A DNA stretch of 64,000 bases from Puccinia triticina (GCF_026914185.1 NC_070568.1:3988001-4052000), one strand, 5' to 3'; counted from the stretch's first letter, positions 42,013 to 52,639 are shown. The notes: a model not told the origin generated them from the sequence alone. Made by a program: numbers and translations.

Positions 42013-42259
42013 CACTGCAAAAATAACTTGGTCAACTGCTTGCAGTTGACATGCAGGATATGCAAGCCAAGCTGCCATTGTAACTCCACATGAATGCAGA
42101 AGTGCCTTTGTTGGCACAGTCACTGTGCAAGGTGCACAGTGACTGTGCATTGAAGCTTGGGTTAAGTCAAACCTTAAGTAAGGCTGGTGTAACACCACAA
42201 GCTTCCTCAGAGTTGCCGCATGTCAACTGCTCACAGTTGACACAGTTTTTTTTGCAGTG
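42013..42259. mobile_element. small CACTG-type MITE (247 bp)
   Basis: The ends CACTGCAAAAATAACTTGG and, inverted, GTTTTTTTTGCAGTG match, followed inward by GTCAACTG...CAGTTGAC palindromes in both arms. A central hairpin GCACAGTCACTGTGC/GCACAGTGACTGTGC lies at 42116-42150. Both flanks read AAA (possible 3-bp duplication), compatible with the CACTA superfamily. Confidence 0.65.
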
Positions 42260-44252
42260 AAAGCTTTCTCTTGAGTCGGATAGTGATAACCCTCACCAAT
42301 ATAACCTGTGAAAGCCAGAACCTGTGCAGAAAAGTCCAGACCACATGACATGAGGACTTCCAACCTCATGTGCTTGCAATTTCCCCCTGGGTCTTTTATA
42401 TTCATTCCAAAAATTCCTCAATGTGAGGGCCCAAGATGACCACACCATTTTGACGCATGTCAGGCTCTCAGCTCCCATAGTTTTAAGGTTTTGATCCCTT
42501 CCCTGGAGTAGCTGGTGGAGCAAGCTTTTTACAAACTTAGCACAAGTCCCTTGCCTGGCGCAAAGCGCCTTGCACAAAGTGAAACCTCCCGTTAGGGAGG
42601 GACTTGCATGCAATACCTGGCTTGGTGTTAGATCCCCAACCAGGCTCCCGCCCACTCAATAGGAAAGAGGAGAGAGAGAAGTGATACAGTTTGAGTTTGA
42701 ACAATGGAAACAAAGAAGAGAGATTGTAGGGCTTCATATGGCGCAGAGAACAAAGCAAAGGTGAGAGACAAAAGGGGAGAGGAGGGGGGTCAAGGCGCTG
42801 GAGTTTCAGACTCATTATGGTAGCCTTCAGGAGGTGAAATGCTGGATTTTGTTTTTTGAAAGCTGGGAAATCTCTGTAGGAGATGACTTGGAAACTTACC
42901 TCCGTTTGGCTATAATTGATCTCTACAACAAGTATACCTGAGGCTGCTTAAAGAGTTTGGGTATCCATCATTGGTGACTCTTCATGCCTTTGAGCAGGGC
43001 AGAGCTGATCAATCACGGCTTTCCCATTGAAATCACAAGAGTTCAATTTCAGGGGGTTGCAATCCTTGAGTGACATCATAAAGGCAAATCCAAGATAGAA
43101 TAGGACTCTGACAGTGATGTTTGCCACCAAGCCAATCTGGGATCCTGATTTGACAATATAATAAATCCAGTTTTAGCCACATGCCATGGTACAACTTCAA
43201 ATGATCCAAAATGTGAGTTTTATCAGCTTCAGTGTTGATGTCACTACTTTTTGGTACACCAATTTTGGGTGAGAAACCCCCTCTGTAAAGTGGTTTAACG
43301 CAGTAAACCTTGTTGTGCCACCCAGATTTCCAGCAGTGGCAGAAAGAAACTGAAAGCTGTGAGAATGCATGCCTAGGTAAATGGCATTGATCTCATAAAT
43401 TAAAAAAGATGCCAGGCTCTAATTTTGTTGTGAAAATAGGTAAGCAAATAAACCATTTCCGCAGTCTAATGCAGTTCTGCAAAGTCTTAAAATTTATTAC
43501 ATCTTTTTGGTGCATGCAGTTTAGAAATCCATGAGCAGCAAGATTAGGCTCCAGGAAAGTCCCAGCCAAATTTCACTGCTCAAGAGAATAATTGCAAGTG
43601 CCAAAGGTAAGCAGCATCATTTGACTAGCTAACAGTTGATCAGATAATAGCTAATGCCTTATCCAATTCATCAAGTCAAAGAGGAAGAGACCAACCAAGC
43701 CTTTTCATTTCATAGAGTTTTTCAGGGTGTGTCTCTGAAGTGACAACACCATGATTCAAACCTGTAAGTTCCTTAAGGTTCAGACTGAAAAAAAGGGGTT
43801 TCAACTATACTAGTTCAATTTGAATAATAAACTCCCTCAGCCAGAGGAGAAAGCTGCACCACCATCTGGAGGGGCTGGTTGACTTCTATCAACCAGATTA
43901 TATTACAACTTATCCACCAGGAAGGATGAGTTGAGGAGGTCAAAACTGGAGTAAAAGATAAAAGGAAAAGAGTTTGATAAAAAGCCCCAATAGCAGTGTG
44001 GGTTATAATTGAGAGCTAAAATGTGGTTGGGCATGGTAAAATCAGAACTGAGGGACCTCTGTCTTGGAGGATTCATCCGTACTTGTACTTTGTTGATCTG
44101 GAGATCTCTTGCTGCAGTTGCACAGCGCTAATTCAGCCGCCTTTCACCTAGTAAAAGGTTTCTGCGGGATGATTTTTCAGATGCTGGGCTGTCTGGAATA
44201 GCAGGTAGCTGCCAGATTTGGGGAGAAAATTGGGGAGTACCCTTGTCAAGAG
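42260..44252. other. no gene; one AGTCCCT hairpin unit
   Basis: About 2 kb without convincing coding sequence. A small inverted unit CAAGTCCC...GGGACTTG lies at 42543-42606, a member of the dispersed family also seen at 47741, 55280 and 62942. Confidence 0.45.
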
Positions 44253-45186
44253 TGTGAGCCTGAGTCTCTATAGTGACAGCAGGACACAAGAAAGAAAGGG
44301 GGAATATTTGGATTTCTTTGGATAAAGAAAATACAAATATAAAAGAGAGAGAGAAACAGAGAGAGAAACTGAGCAGGATCAAGATAAGCAGATATTCAAG
44401 GTTATTCTGGTGGGAATGCACGTCCACTGGCAATGCTAACTCTTCAGACGAGTGCTGCCAAGCTGTGCTAGAGAGTGCTACAGCCTCCTCTCACCAAAGA
44501 AACGTGGAGGGATCCTGGATTAGATAATTTTAATCCAGCCAAAATTTTTTAGCTTCCTTCTGGATAGTCAAGGTTCTTTAAAGGGAAACCTATGTGGTTT
44601 GTTTCTTACAAAAACCACAGAAAAAGAATGCAGTTAAGGAGGGACAGCCCTGTGATCAAGAATGAGGCAAAGGCCAACAGAAAAGAGCAGATCAAGCAAG
44701 ACACAGATTTGTACCTCTGAGATAAACAAGGTTCAGTGAAAGAGGTTACTTACTGTCAATATCCTAGGCGCCTGTGACAGTAGGTATACTGGGAGTGTAA
44801 TAATCTCTTTGGTGGTGATCCTGGGGTTATCTGGGGTGTGGTTCTGGTGTGCTGAAGTCTGTGTATCCGCCTCAGGCAAGGGGGATCCAGACTACAAAAA
44901 TTTTCACAGTTTGCTTATGTAATTTACATATGTACATGTGGTTTGGCGCGCCTGGTAGCGCTGACACGTCACAACTGCGCATGCGCGCCACAACTCAATA
45001 ACTCAGGGAAGGAGTGTAGTTACAAAGAATTTGTAAGTTGTAACTAGGGTTAAAATTGCATGAGGAAACAGAATATGGAGTCAAAACAAGGTTATCTCAT
45101 AAGATGAAAAAGATATGAAGTAATTCATATGTAAAACGTAGAAAAAGGCAGACTTTAGGTCAGCTGCGTTGACTCTAAGGCTGACA
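44253..45186 (-). mobile_element. solo LTR, family A, target duplication AAGAG
   Basis: A 934-bp element from TGTGAGCC to GGCTGACA is flanked by AAGAG (44248-44252 and 45187-45191). It is the inverted counterpart of the 953-bp insertion in the gypsy 3' LTR. It contains GAGAGAGAG simple sequence, TTCTTTAAAGGGAAACCTATG, and a GCGCATGCGC palindrome near 44977. No internal region remains. Confidence 0.92.
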
Positions 45187-45952
45187 AAGAGCCAGTCTGA
45201 AAGAAGTCTCAAAGGTATCAAATTGCAGCAATTCAGATGACGTGGAGAGAATGCTCCATGGTTTTGCCAAAGCAAGCTCAGCTAGATAAAAAGAGCCATA
45301 AGCTCTATTTTTCCTAGGACCAATGTGTCTCCAATCTGTAGATCAAGAGTTATGGATAAAAGAGATCAGATACTAACACAATCTCCTGCTCTTAGTTATT
45401 TCATAAAATTAATTTCTCTAGATTGCTGCTTGTAATTGCGTTGAGATAGAGTCTAACAAAGGGAACAACTCCTTTGGAATCTTTCCACACCCAACATGCT
45501 ACCAGCAAGTTTCTGATTTGTTTTTTTTTCTGTGCTACTGCTACACTGATGCTAGCTGACCCAATACTGATCTTATTATTCAAGTTGGAAAACAGTGGGA
45601 TGAAACTGCTCCAGGCCCTTATTTGTGTGAGCCCTCCATCCAGACCCTACTCAAATTTTCAACAGGAGGCTACAGCTGCCAAAACTGAATCTCAGTGAGA
45701 CATTCAACTTTACCAAAAGGGGCTTATATCAGCCACTGTCCACTGCCCCCTTTCCCCAGTTGAACCATTCCTACTCTCTGCAAGAATAATTGATTATGTT
45801 TTTACCAATGGGACTGTTTCCTTGGTTGATAATCCTATCAGTTAAGTGCTCTTTGGGTGTTCCACAATAGGCCCCTTGATCTAAAGCTCTTACCACCGCC
45901 TGTTTGACCCTTTACTCAGCTTGTTGGACTTGGCTTCAGAGCAGAAGCAGCA
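45187..45952. other. upstream region of the RING gene, no gene
   Basis: Only short frames; no repeat or domain recognised. The last 200 bp should hold the promoter of the RING protein gene. Confidence 0.4.
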
Positions 45953-46438
45953 ATGGATCCGGGCCAGCTGTCTGCCGTCAAACAGGCTGCAAGGGATCGA
46001 AATGCTGGACACTACATCAATCCACAACCCTCGGCCCAATTGGAGAGCGACATAACGGCTGGTGTATGTGGATTTTCTGCTTATCTGGGAACCGGGCCAG
46101 TTGGTGGGCTGATGATGGTGGTTTGCGATACCTGGAACTCCCCGAAGCGCACGACAGAAAATGAGGGGAATGGATGCACAATGCCTTACTGTGACAACGC
46201 AGAAAGCCCGATTGCTCTTGCGTGCGGCCACCATTACCACAAGGAATGCATCTCTCCGTGGCTGCGCAAGAGGCTTCACTGCCCGCTATGTCGCGGAGAA
46301 GTCACCTATGAGTTCAAGACCGAACTCACCGGCGATTTTGATTTTGAAGCTTTTCAACGGAAGATGTTTGCCTTCGTATGCTTCATACTGTTTATCTGCT
46401 GGGTTAAAACTCCTGAATATGTGATTAGAAGTAGGTAA
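45953..46438 (+). CDS. RING-H2 finger protein with C-terminal membrane segment
   Basis: The 161-residue frame starts MDPGQLSAVK at an ATG in a favourable context (GCAATGG). A RING-H2 finger spans residues ~75-113: C75-x4-C80 ... C91-x-H93-x2-H96-x2-C99 ... C110-x2-C113. The first pair is spaced by four residues instead of the usual two. A hydrophobic segment (about 138-152, FAFVCFILFICWV) near the C-terminus suggests a tail-anchored membrane protein. RING-H2 proteins usually act as E3 ubiquitin ligases with an E2 partner; substrate and membrane are unknown. The N-terminal 70 residues have no known domain. An AG|GTAAAA at the very end could be a donor, so a further exon is possible. Confidence 0.7.
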   Translation: MDPGQLSAVKQAARDRNAGHYINPQPSAQLESDITAGVCGFSAYLGTGPVGGLMMVVCDTWNSPKRTTENEGNGCTMPYCDNAESPIALACGHHYHKECISPWLRKRLHCPLCRGEVTYEFKTELTGDFDFEAFQRKMFAFVCFILFICWVKTPEYVIRSR

Positions 46439-47066
46439 AAGGCTTTGACTATGTAAGTGTAATCTACGTGGCCTACTCTTTAGGGTATCAAACTGACTGA
46501 ATGTGTCTGGGACTATTTGCACAAAGCTCAGATTGATATAGAATTGGTTGCTGCCCAGCTCATTCTGCTTAGCTGTCCAACCACAAACAATATGCATATT
46601 TATGATGTCCTGTAGATCAACCTGGGTTTCCCATTGGAGGACTTCCTGCCGATGTACAAAGCAGGCTATTTTGTGTTTTCTATTTCTATTTTCTGTCCCT
46701 TAGCCAAGAAACCGCTGTTGCTCCCCGTTGAAAATAAATATAAAACAGCAAATTATATTCTAGCTTATTTGTTATACATACCTTCTTCTATCAGCCAGAT
46801 CGTTGTTATCTTCCTGATGAGTCAATGGTTAGATCGCGGTTGAAGGGCAATCATGGGGAACAGCAGCAGATGTGAGACCCGCCAATACACACCACGGCAG
46901 TCCACCGACGTCGGGTTACCAATTGTTTTTGCGGGCAGTCTGACCCTCCCCGACCCCGCCAAACTTTGTTGGTTGCCGCCGTCGAGCTGCCGAGGTTTGC
47001 AGCCACCCTGTCGGCCAGACGACAAAGGCTGTCGCATGTCCGACCGCCAGCAGGGGCGAGCTTAAC
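46439..47066. other. no gene recognised
   Basis: A/T-rich up to 46840, then GC-rich sequence with open frames on both strands (46851-47267 minus) that show no domain. Confidence 0.35.
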
Positions 47067-47114
47067 TAAGCCTCTCCGAGGAGGCGCGAAGCGTCTCCGA
47101 AGGAGAGGCTTATG
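47067..47114. repeat. small hairpin repeat TAAGCCTCTCC / GGAGAGGCTTA
   Basis: Perfect outer inverted repeat TAAGCCTCTCC...GGAGAGGCTTA around GAGGAGGCGCGAAGCGTCTCC. A related unit lies at 61950-62010. It looks like a very short GC-rich MITE. Confidence 0.5.
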
Positions 47115-47740
47115 ACTAAAGTCCCATGCTTGGCCTGAGGCTGACGGGGTTTTACAGAGAAAATCGTGTTTTTTGAAATTACATCTCTTTTTACTCCCCT
47201 CTTTCGGCTTCAATTTCCATGCCTCATGTGCCAGTTTGTAGGCCTTGATCTTAGCTATCTTGTACAACTTTTTTCAAGTAAATCCATTCATCACTGACCG
47301 CTCAGCGGCCATTCTTGCAAGGGCTCTTCTTGAGCAATGTGAACAAGCCATTGGATCATCCGAAGGTCGCCGTTGGACATGCTCTCATGGGTTCGTTTGG
47401 TATTAACTTAAAAATGACTGGTCTCTCAAAGAGTGCCATCCCATGCAGGCAGCTTGCGGTAGAGATGTCCAACCTTATTTTCATGTGTTTAGGCCGGACG
47501 CGCTATCCGGTCTACACCAGGCCGGATAGGCTCTAAAGTGGGGTTTTTTACATCAATTTCTCTTTGAGGGGATGGGGGTAGGTATTGTGCTGAATACATG
47601 CTGTTATGTAGAAATGAAAGCTGATTCTAATGGTACTCAAGGCTGTGAAAAAATCAGAAGGGTATACGGTGATAGGTGGGTTGGAAGGGAATTTTGGACA
47701 AATGGCTGGGCAGCCTCAAGCCAAATTTGGGACATTAGGC

Positions 47741-47800
47741 ACAAGTCCCTCCCGCAAGCGGGAGGGTGCTTGCGCCCCGCGAGCACAAGGAGGGACTTGT
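47741..47800. repeat. small hairpin repeat ACAAGTCCCTCC / GGAGGGACTTGT
   Basis: A 60-bp unit with perfect outer inverted repeat ACAAGTCCCT...AGGGACTTGT and an inner CCCGCAAGCGGG palindrome. It is the clearest member of a dispersed family (others near 42543, 55280, 62262, 62942, 63053). Confidence 0.55.
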
Positions 47801-48215
47801 GTTAAGTTTGCAGCAGGGGCAGCCCGTCGTCGTCCCGACCCTCGTGAGATACTTCCTACCAATCCATGAGACATCGCAAGGCAGCATCCTGCGGTCGGGC
47901 TGCCCCGTCCTCGGCGTCACCCCGGCCCATGGGATGGGCAGGCAGTTGTCAGGCCGCCGAGTGGTTGGCGTCAACCCACTGGCCGCAAGAGGTGTCACCT
48001 GCCTGCTGAACCGGTTGGCAAATCTAATCCACGGATCCCGTGTCCAAGGATTATGAGACAGTTGGGCTAATGTCCAACGGATACCGGAGCATGCTATACA
48101 GCTTGATAGTCCGGATTTCTGCTGAACAATCGGTGACAGACGGATAATTTTATTGCTTTGACCAGGCTATATACAACAGAGTGTCCCCAAAATATGTTTG
48201 GGGGCCTCAAAAAAC
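47801..48215. other. GC-rich stretch, no gene recognised
   Basis: GC-rich until about 48060 with frames on both strands but no domain; then short intergenic sequence. Confidence 0.3.
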
Positions 48216-48470
48216 ACGGCAGGGCAGGACGACTATAACAGGGCAGAGGACGATATATCAGGAAGGCGGGCAGGACATTGCTAAGAGGGCAGGCAGGCAG
48301 GATAACTATAAAAGGGCGGGGGCAGGCAAGACAACTATGTATAACAGGGCAGGCAGGCAGGCAGGCAGGACGGTATATCTGGGAGGTGGGCAGGACAACA
48401 ATAACAGGGGCAGACGCAGGCAGGACAACAATAACAGAGCGGGGGCAGGCAGGCCGGACAATAACTCAGG
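48216..48470 (+). repeat. minisatellite of GGCAGGCAGGACAAC-type units
   Basis: Irregular units built from GGGCAGGCAGGCAGGACAAC and TATAACA or AATAACA repeat about eight times. Purely tandem; frames in it are Gly/Gln/Arg-rich by-products. Confidence 0.7.
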
Positions 48471-48477
48471 TGACAGT

Positions 48478-48678
48478 TCAGTGTGCATGCTGATCTGCCG
48501 CGGGCGTCCGGTTCAACTCCTCCACCTCAGCGGCAACCTCGGCGGGGGTCGGGAGTCGGAAGCCTCCGCGCTCGATGTCCTGTACCATTGTAAATCCATC
48601 AAAGTATTGGGCATCCAACCTCATGTAGAGGTTGATTTGTCTGTGGTGAATATATGTTGAGTCAGAGCTTGTGGACAC
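48478..48678 (-). other. short unexplained minus-strand open frame
   Basis: The frame includes YIHHRQINLYMRLDAQYFDG, then ERGGFRLPTPAEVAAEVEEL and ends at 48478. It looks protein-like at its C-terminus and is preceded on the minus strand by a GTAAGTAATT donor-like sequence near 48703. No family recognised. It may be the end of a decayed gene. Confidence 0.25.
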
Positions 48679-48744
48679 AAGGAATGTGGAATAAATTACT
48701 TACGCTCAAACCTCTACTGGACTGACGCAGCCAAGCATCTCTAG

Positions 48745-48872
48745 ATGGCAATCAATCAATTGCGACGTTTGCGTAACTTCTCAATCGTCAGAGGGTCTTC
48801 TCTCAAGTCAAGTTTTGTGCCAACCAAGATGAGCGAGATGTTGGGAGCACAGTGTCAGATCTCAGGGTACCG
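48745..48872 (-). pseudogene. Rho/Rac-type GTPase fragment
   Basis: The minus strand reads YPEI-stop-HCAPNISLILVGTKLDL, then REDPLTIEKLRKRRN and a stop. This is the G4 region of Rho-family GTPases (WYPEVxHHxPxxPxxLVGTKxDLR). An in-frame TGA and the absence of G1-G3 and the C-terminus make it a relic. Confidence 0.7.
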
Positions 48873-49423
48873 CTTATGGTTTTTGGATGATGATGATCAA
48901 TCAGTCAATGGCTTTTTTTGTGGTGACGGTGGTGGTGGGAGAGAGAGGGGGAAAGGGAGGAAGAAAAGAAGGGTGTTAGGTGAGTGACTTTAAGTTTTGG
49001 TCGGACGTTCCCAAATGATGGGGGGGAGGTGAGACTGAAGCAGATCAAGAATATGTTGGTCTGGGGGTAGGACAAGGTTCTTAGCCAGTTGTAATCATAA
49101 GGAAGACAATCAGCGAGCGCGATTTTGAGTCAGTTGGATAGTCATCTGGCTGGGAACTCTCTCTCTCTCCCAAGAGGGGGGGGGGGGGGGGTACACCACG
49201 GCTGCAAGAAAAGTTCCTTGAGTCCAAGTGTTAACGTTTCCCGGGGAAAGTATGGTCTTACGGGTGAGAGTATGGTATTTAGAAAGTTTCAAAGTTAAGA
49301 TCTGGATACGGAAACGTTTACAGGTTAAGAAGCAGTTCTGGAGAAGTTCTGGGGTTAAGAAGCAGTTAAGGAGACGTTTTCAGGTTAAGTGGCGGTCATG
49401 GAGAAGGTTCCAACCCCCTCGGG
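48873..49423. other. no gene; short internal repeats before the retroelement
   Basis: Between 49280 and 49420, GTTAAGAAGCAGTT and GAGAAGTTC/GAGACGTTT words repeat about every 36-40 bp. A G18 run lies near 49175. No coding sequence was recognised. Confidence 0.4.
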
Positions 49424-50737
49424 GCAGTCATCAACGGTGACAGGTCGCTACGCCCGATCAACGACCTCTCTTTCCCGCAAGACGACCCCATAGTTCCGTC
49501 CGTCAATTCCTTTGTGGACGTGGATAATTTCCAAACAACCTGGGATGATTTCAACCGAGTCTCTAGTTTCTTCCAAGGCTGTACAAAACCTTGCTTACTA
49601 GCGCTTTTTGACTGGGAAAAGGCTTACCGCCAAATCCCAACAGCAAAGGACCAGTGGCCATACCTATTAGTCCAAGATTTCAACAATCAGCTCTACGTAG
49701 ATACAAGAATCACTTTTGGCGGGGTGGCCGGCTGCGGGTCTTTTGGTCGCCCAGCGGATGCGTGGAAACACCTGATGATGAAAGAGTTTGACCTTGTTAC
49801 CGTATTCCGTTGGGTTGACGACAACCTGTTTGTTAAGGAACTCAATTTGTCAGTGGATATGACCGAAGTGGTCAATTGGTCCGCCCAATTAGGGGTGAAG
49901 ACAAATGAAGAGAAGTTCTGCAACTTCGCCAAAGAACAGAAGTTCATTGGCTTCATTTGGAACGGAACACGGAAAACGGTGCACCTAACACCAGGGAAAT
50001 TGCGAGAGCAATTGACCCAGATCCGCAAATTCCAGGCTCCCAAGAAGAAATTCCTCTATAACCAGGTAGAGGTCTTGGCAGGACGTTTAAACCATGTCTC
50101 CTACCTCCTCCCACAGCTGAGGTGCTACCTCTGTGGACTCTACGCGTGGTTGAAGAGCTGGAAGAACAAAAAGGTGAAGCGCCCCGTCACAGCTACCGTG
50201 AAATTGGACCTAGAACACTGGCTGTTGACGTTGTGCTCTTTCAAAGAGACCCGCATCATTCCCAACCCAGAGCCAACTGAAATCGGTTGGATGGGCGACA
50301 TATTGACCAGCTACGGCATAGGCGTCCTAGTCGGCCAACACTGGGCCCGATTCCAGCTGGCGGAAGGTTGGGAACAAGTTTCCAAACCACGCAGAAACAT
50401 CGCCTGGGTGGAAACGATAGCAATTTGTATCGGGATCTGTATGCTCCAGAGACTCGGGGCCCGAGCCGGCAAGACTTTCATTGTCTGGACCGACAACAGT
50501 ACGACTGAGGCCGCTATACGCAACCAAAGATCGCATGACTTCCATGTCAACAAAGAATGGAAAGCCATTCAGAAACTCTTGGTAGAATTGCAGATAGATA
50601 TTGTGGCAAGGCGAGTCACATTGGCCAAGAACACGGCAGATGCGCTCTCCAGAGGGGACAGAAAAGGGCTAGGAAACGAGTTTCAGCTCCCAATTATGTT
50701 ACCGCTAGACCTAGACCTCCTGTTTTGGCAACATTAG
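49424..50737 (+). CDS. DIRS-like retroelement: reverse transcriptase and RNase H, 5'-truncated
   Basis: The frame is open from about 49424 (LGAVINGDRSLRPINDLSFP) to TAG 50737; the first ATG-like start inside (49514) is too far downstream to be the true start, so the 5' end is missing. RT blocks: LLALFDWEKAYRQIPTAKDQ, RITFGGVAGCGSFGRPADAW, and the catalytic FRWVDDNLF (codon ~98 from 49514). RNase H follows, with WVETIAI, IVWTDNSTTEAAIRN and NTADALSRG supplying the E and D residues. This RT-RH type, followed by a tyrosine recombinase, matches DIRS-like retrotransposons rather than LTR elements with a DDE integrase. The frame is intact over 430 codons. Confidence 0.75.
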   Translation, partial: AVINGDRSLRPINDLSFPQDDPIVPSVNSFVDVDNFQTTWDDFNRVSSFFQGCTKPCLLALFDWEKAYRQIPTAKDQWPYLLVQDFNNQLYVDTRITFGGVAGCGSFGRPADAWKHLMMKEFDLVTVFRWVDDNLFVKELNLSVDMTEVVNWSAQLGVKTNEEKFCNFAKEQKFIGFIWNGTRKTVHLTPGKLREQLTQIRKFQAPKKKFLYNQVEVLAGRLNHVSYLLPQLRCYLCGLYAWLKSWKNKKVKRPVTATVKLDLEHWLLTLCSFKETRIIPNPEPTEIGWMGDILTSYGIGVLVGQHWARFQLAEGWEQVSKPRRNIAWVETIAICIGICMLQRLGARAGKTFIVWTDNSTTEAAIRNQRSHDFHVNKEWKAIQKLLVELQIDIVARRVTLAKNTADALSRGDRKGLGNEFQLPIMLPLDLDLLFWQH

Positions 50738-50900
50738 AACAGCCGTAACATGTTGTGTGGGGAAACCTGTAATCAATAAATGCATACCGCTCCCTCCCTC
50801 CTTTCTGTTCATGGTGTCGCATGAAGTATTGAGCCATACAGGGCAAAACACTTGTAGCCGACAGCCCAAGCGAGAAGTCCTCCCCGTAGAGACTCCCTAA

Positions 50901-51695
50901 GTGTCCACCTCCAGACACCCAATCTGTTGGGCTGGGAAAGACGATGATAACCTTGAGGGACACAAAGTTGCTGCCACCACGCTGGTGAAATACCTATCGG
51001 GCCTCAAGGCGTGGCATTTATATCACAAGAAGCCCTACCCAAGGCAGTGGGAGGACTGTATTGACATCTTCTTCAAAGCTTCAGCAAAAGCCGACGCGTC
51101 AACACCCAAGAAAGAGAAGAAAGAGGCGGTCCATCTTCACCACCTCTTCTTCCTAGCCGAACAACTGATCAAAGGTACCGCTGAAGAGAAGGCCACCCTA
51201 GATCTTGCACTCGTGGCGTTCTGGGGGATTGCGAGGTTAGCGGAACTAACCTATGAGTCAAAGGAGGGGTTGCTGGACAAGTCGATGAAGCTACTCACCT
51301 CCGATGTTTCCACAATCAATCCGACCCAAACTGTCCTAAAACTGCGCAGCGCTAAGACGTGCAAACCTGGGGAGACACAACAGATAAAGCTGGCAAAGCT
51401 ACCCCACGCTCTCTGCCCGACTCTGGCGGTTCAGAGGCGACTGGACGAAGCCAGCAGCAAGAAAACCTCACTCTTTGGTTACAACATAGACGGAAAACGC
51501 CGACACCTAACTCAAGCAGCAGTGATTTTGGTTCTATCCAGGACATGGGCACGAGGCGGCTTTCACAAGCTATCCGACCACTCAGAGGGCACAAAGCTTG
51601 TCCCTACCCCACCCACTAAGTCCCTGAGGGGCTTAGTCACGGTAGTTGCAAGGAATGGATACACCACAAGAGCGATTTTGGCTCCCTCTTCTTAG
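50901..51695 (+). pseudogene. DIRS-like tyrosine recombinase, C-terminus damaged
   Basis: A 264-codon frame 160 bp after the RT has a SAM-like N-terminal part (HKVAATTLVKYLSGLKAWHL) and the start of the catalytic domain: LALVAFWGIARLAELTY supplies the first Arg, followed by LKLRSAKTCKPGE. The later HxxR and Tyr motifs are not found: after FHKLSDHSEG the frame runs into a TAAGTCCCTGAGGGGCTTA palindrome (about 51617-51635) and unrelated sequence. Tyrosine recombinases integrate the circular DNA copy of DIRS elements. Loss of the catalytic end makes this copy inactive. Confidence 0.65.
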
Positions 51696-52028
51696 TCTTT
51701 CAAGAAAACGGCGCTGGATTATGGGCATCCCTCAAGCAACACCCGCAATTACGAGCGAGCCTCTCCGGTTCAATGGACTTGAAGGCCTTCCGTGCTCAAG
51801 CCGGCCTACAAAACTTGGTTGCTGGCAGCTGTAAGCTCCATGTGCTCTGTATACCAGCCTTCTTGAATATTGCCTCCGTGAAACAATCCAAGGCTGACAT
51901 TTGCTTTCCCAGTTTTCAAATCCGTTCACCCTTAGTTGAAGCAACACATGCACTCTTTTTGGACATTCGCTATTTATTCATTTGCTTTGGTTCGCTGTCG
52001 AGGAGCCCCAAAACTCTCGGCAAATTAG
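51696..52028 (+). other. open stretch of unknown origin
   Basis: A plus frame from about 51670 reads FGSLFLVFQENGAGLWASLK, then QHPQLRASLSGSMDLKAFRA and LQNLVAGSCKLHVLCIPAFL. It looks coding-like but no family was recognised; perhaps the remainder of the retroelement or a gene fragment. Confidence 0.2.
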
Positions 52029-52639
52029 TCAGGCTTCTCCAGATAACCCGAGTTGATTGATTTCGCTTTTCATGTACATCCCTTTGCCAATTAATTTGTT
52101 TTGAAAGAGCACTTGAAATGAAGCCACAAGGATGGCAGCTACGCCCCTACAACTTTTGGGATAATTCAAATTAGCAACTATGCCGGAGGTGCCCTTGATC
52201 ATGTGCGCAGAATTGTCGATGAAGATGACTCTTCCGTGAGTGACATCGATCCAGGCCAAGGCTTTCATTGAACCTGTCCCGACGACACCTTCCACATCTG
52301 TACCACAATGTGAGTAATATGCTGCAGAATCATTTAGCTTGATCTTTGACGAAAACACCGCGCTGTATCTACTGTGTTTTGTTGAATCATCGCCATTGTG
52401 TGATACGTCTTCTAAGCAAAGTCGCGATTGCTCATGTAGCTTGTCAGAAAATTGGATTGAATATAATGGATGCGCCCTTCATCATCTCCAACCATCCATG
52501 TGATGTTGGAGAGTGCTTGTTTGTGGTTGGTTAGCGTGAGGATCCCCGCTCCCCAAGGCAAAGCTGGGTCCAAGCATGGGTTATAGAATGTATTTTGCCA
52601 GCCTGCTTCAGGCTGTTCATCTGATTGCCGCCGCAGCAC
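52029..52639 (-). other. two unexplained minus-strand frames
   Basis: Frames at 52412-52639 (EAGWQNTFYNPCLDPALPWG...) and 52029-52358 (YYSHCGTDVEGVVGTGSMKA, IFIDNSAHMIKGTSGIVANL) have protein-like composition and may be two pieces of one decayed gene. No domain was identified. Confidence 0.25.

Noticed and set aside
52029..52358. Arginine-biosynthesis reductase (ArgC-like) fragment
   Set aside because: IFIDNSAHMIKGTSG resembles the IDNxxKGxxG motif only superficially, with wrong spacing; left unnamed.
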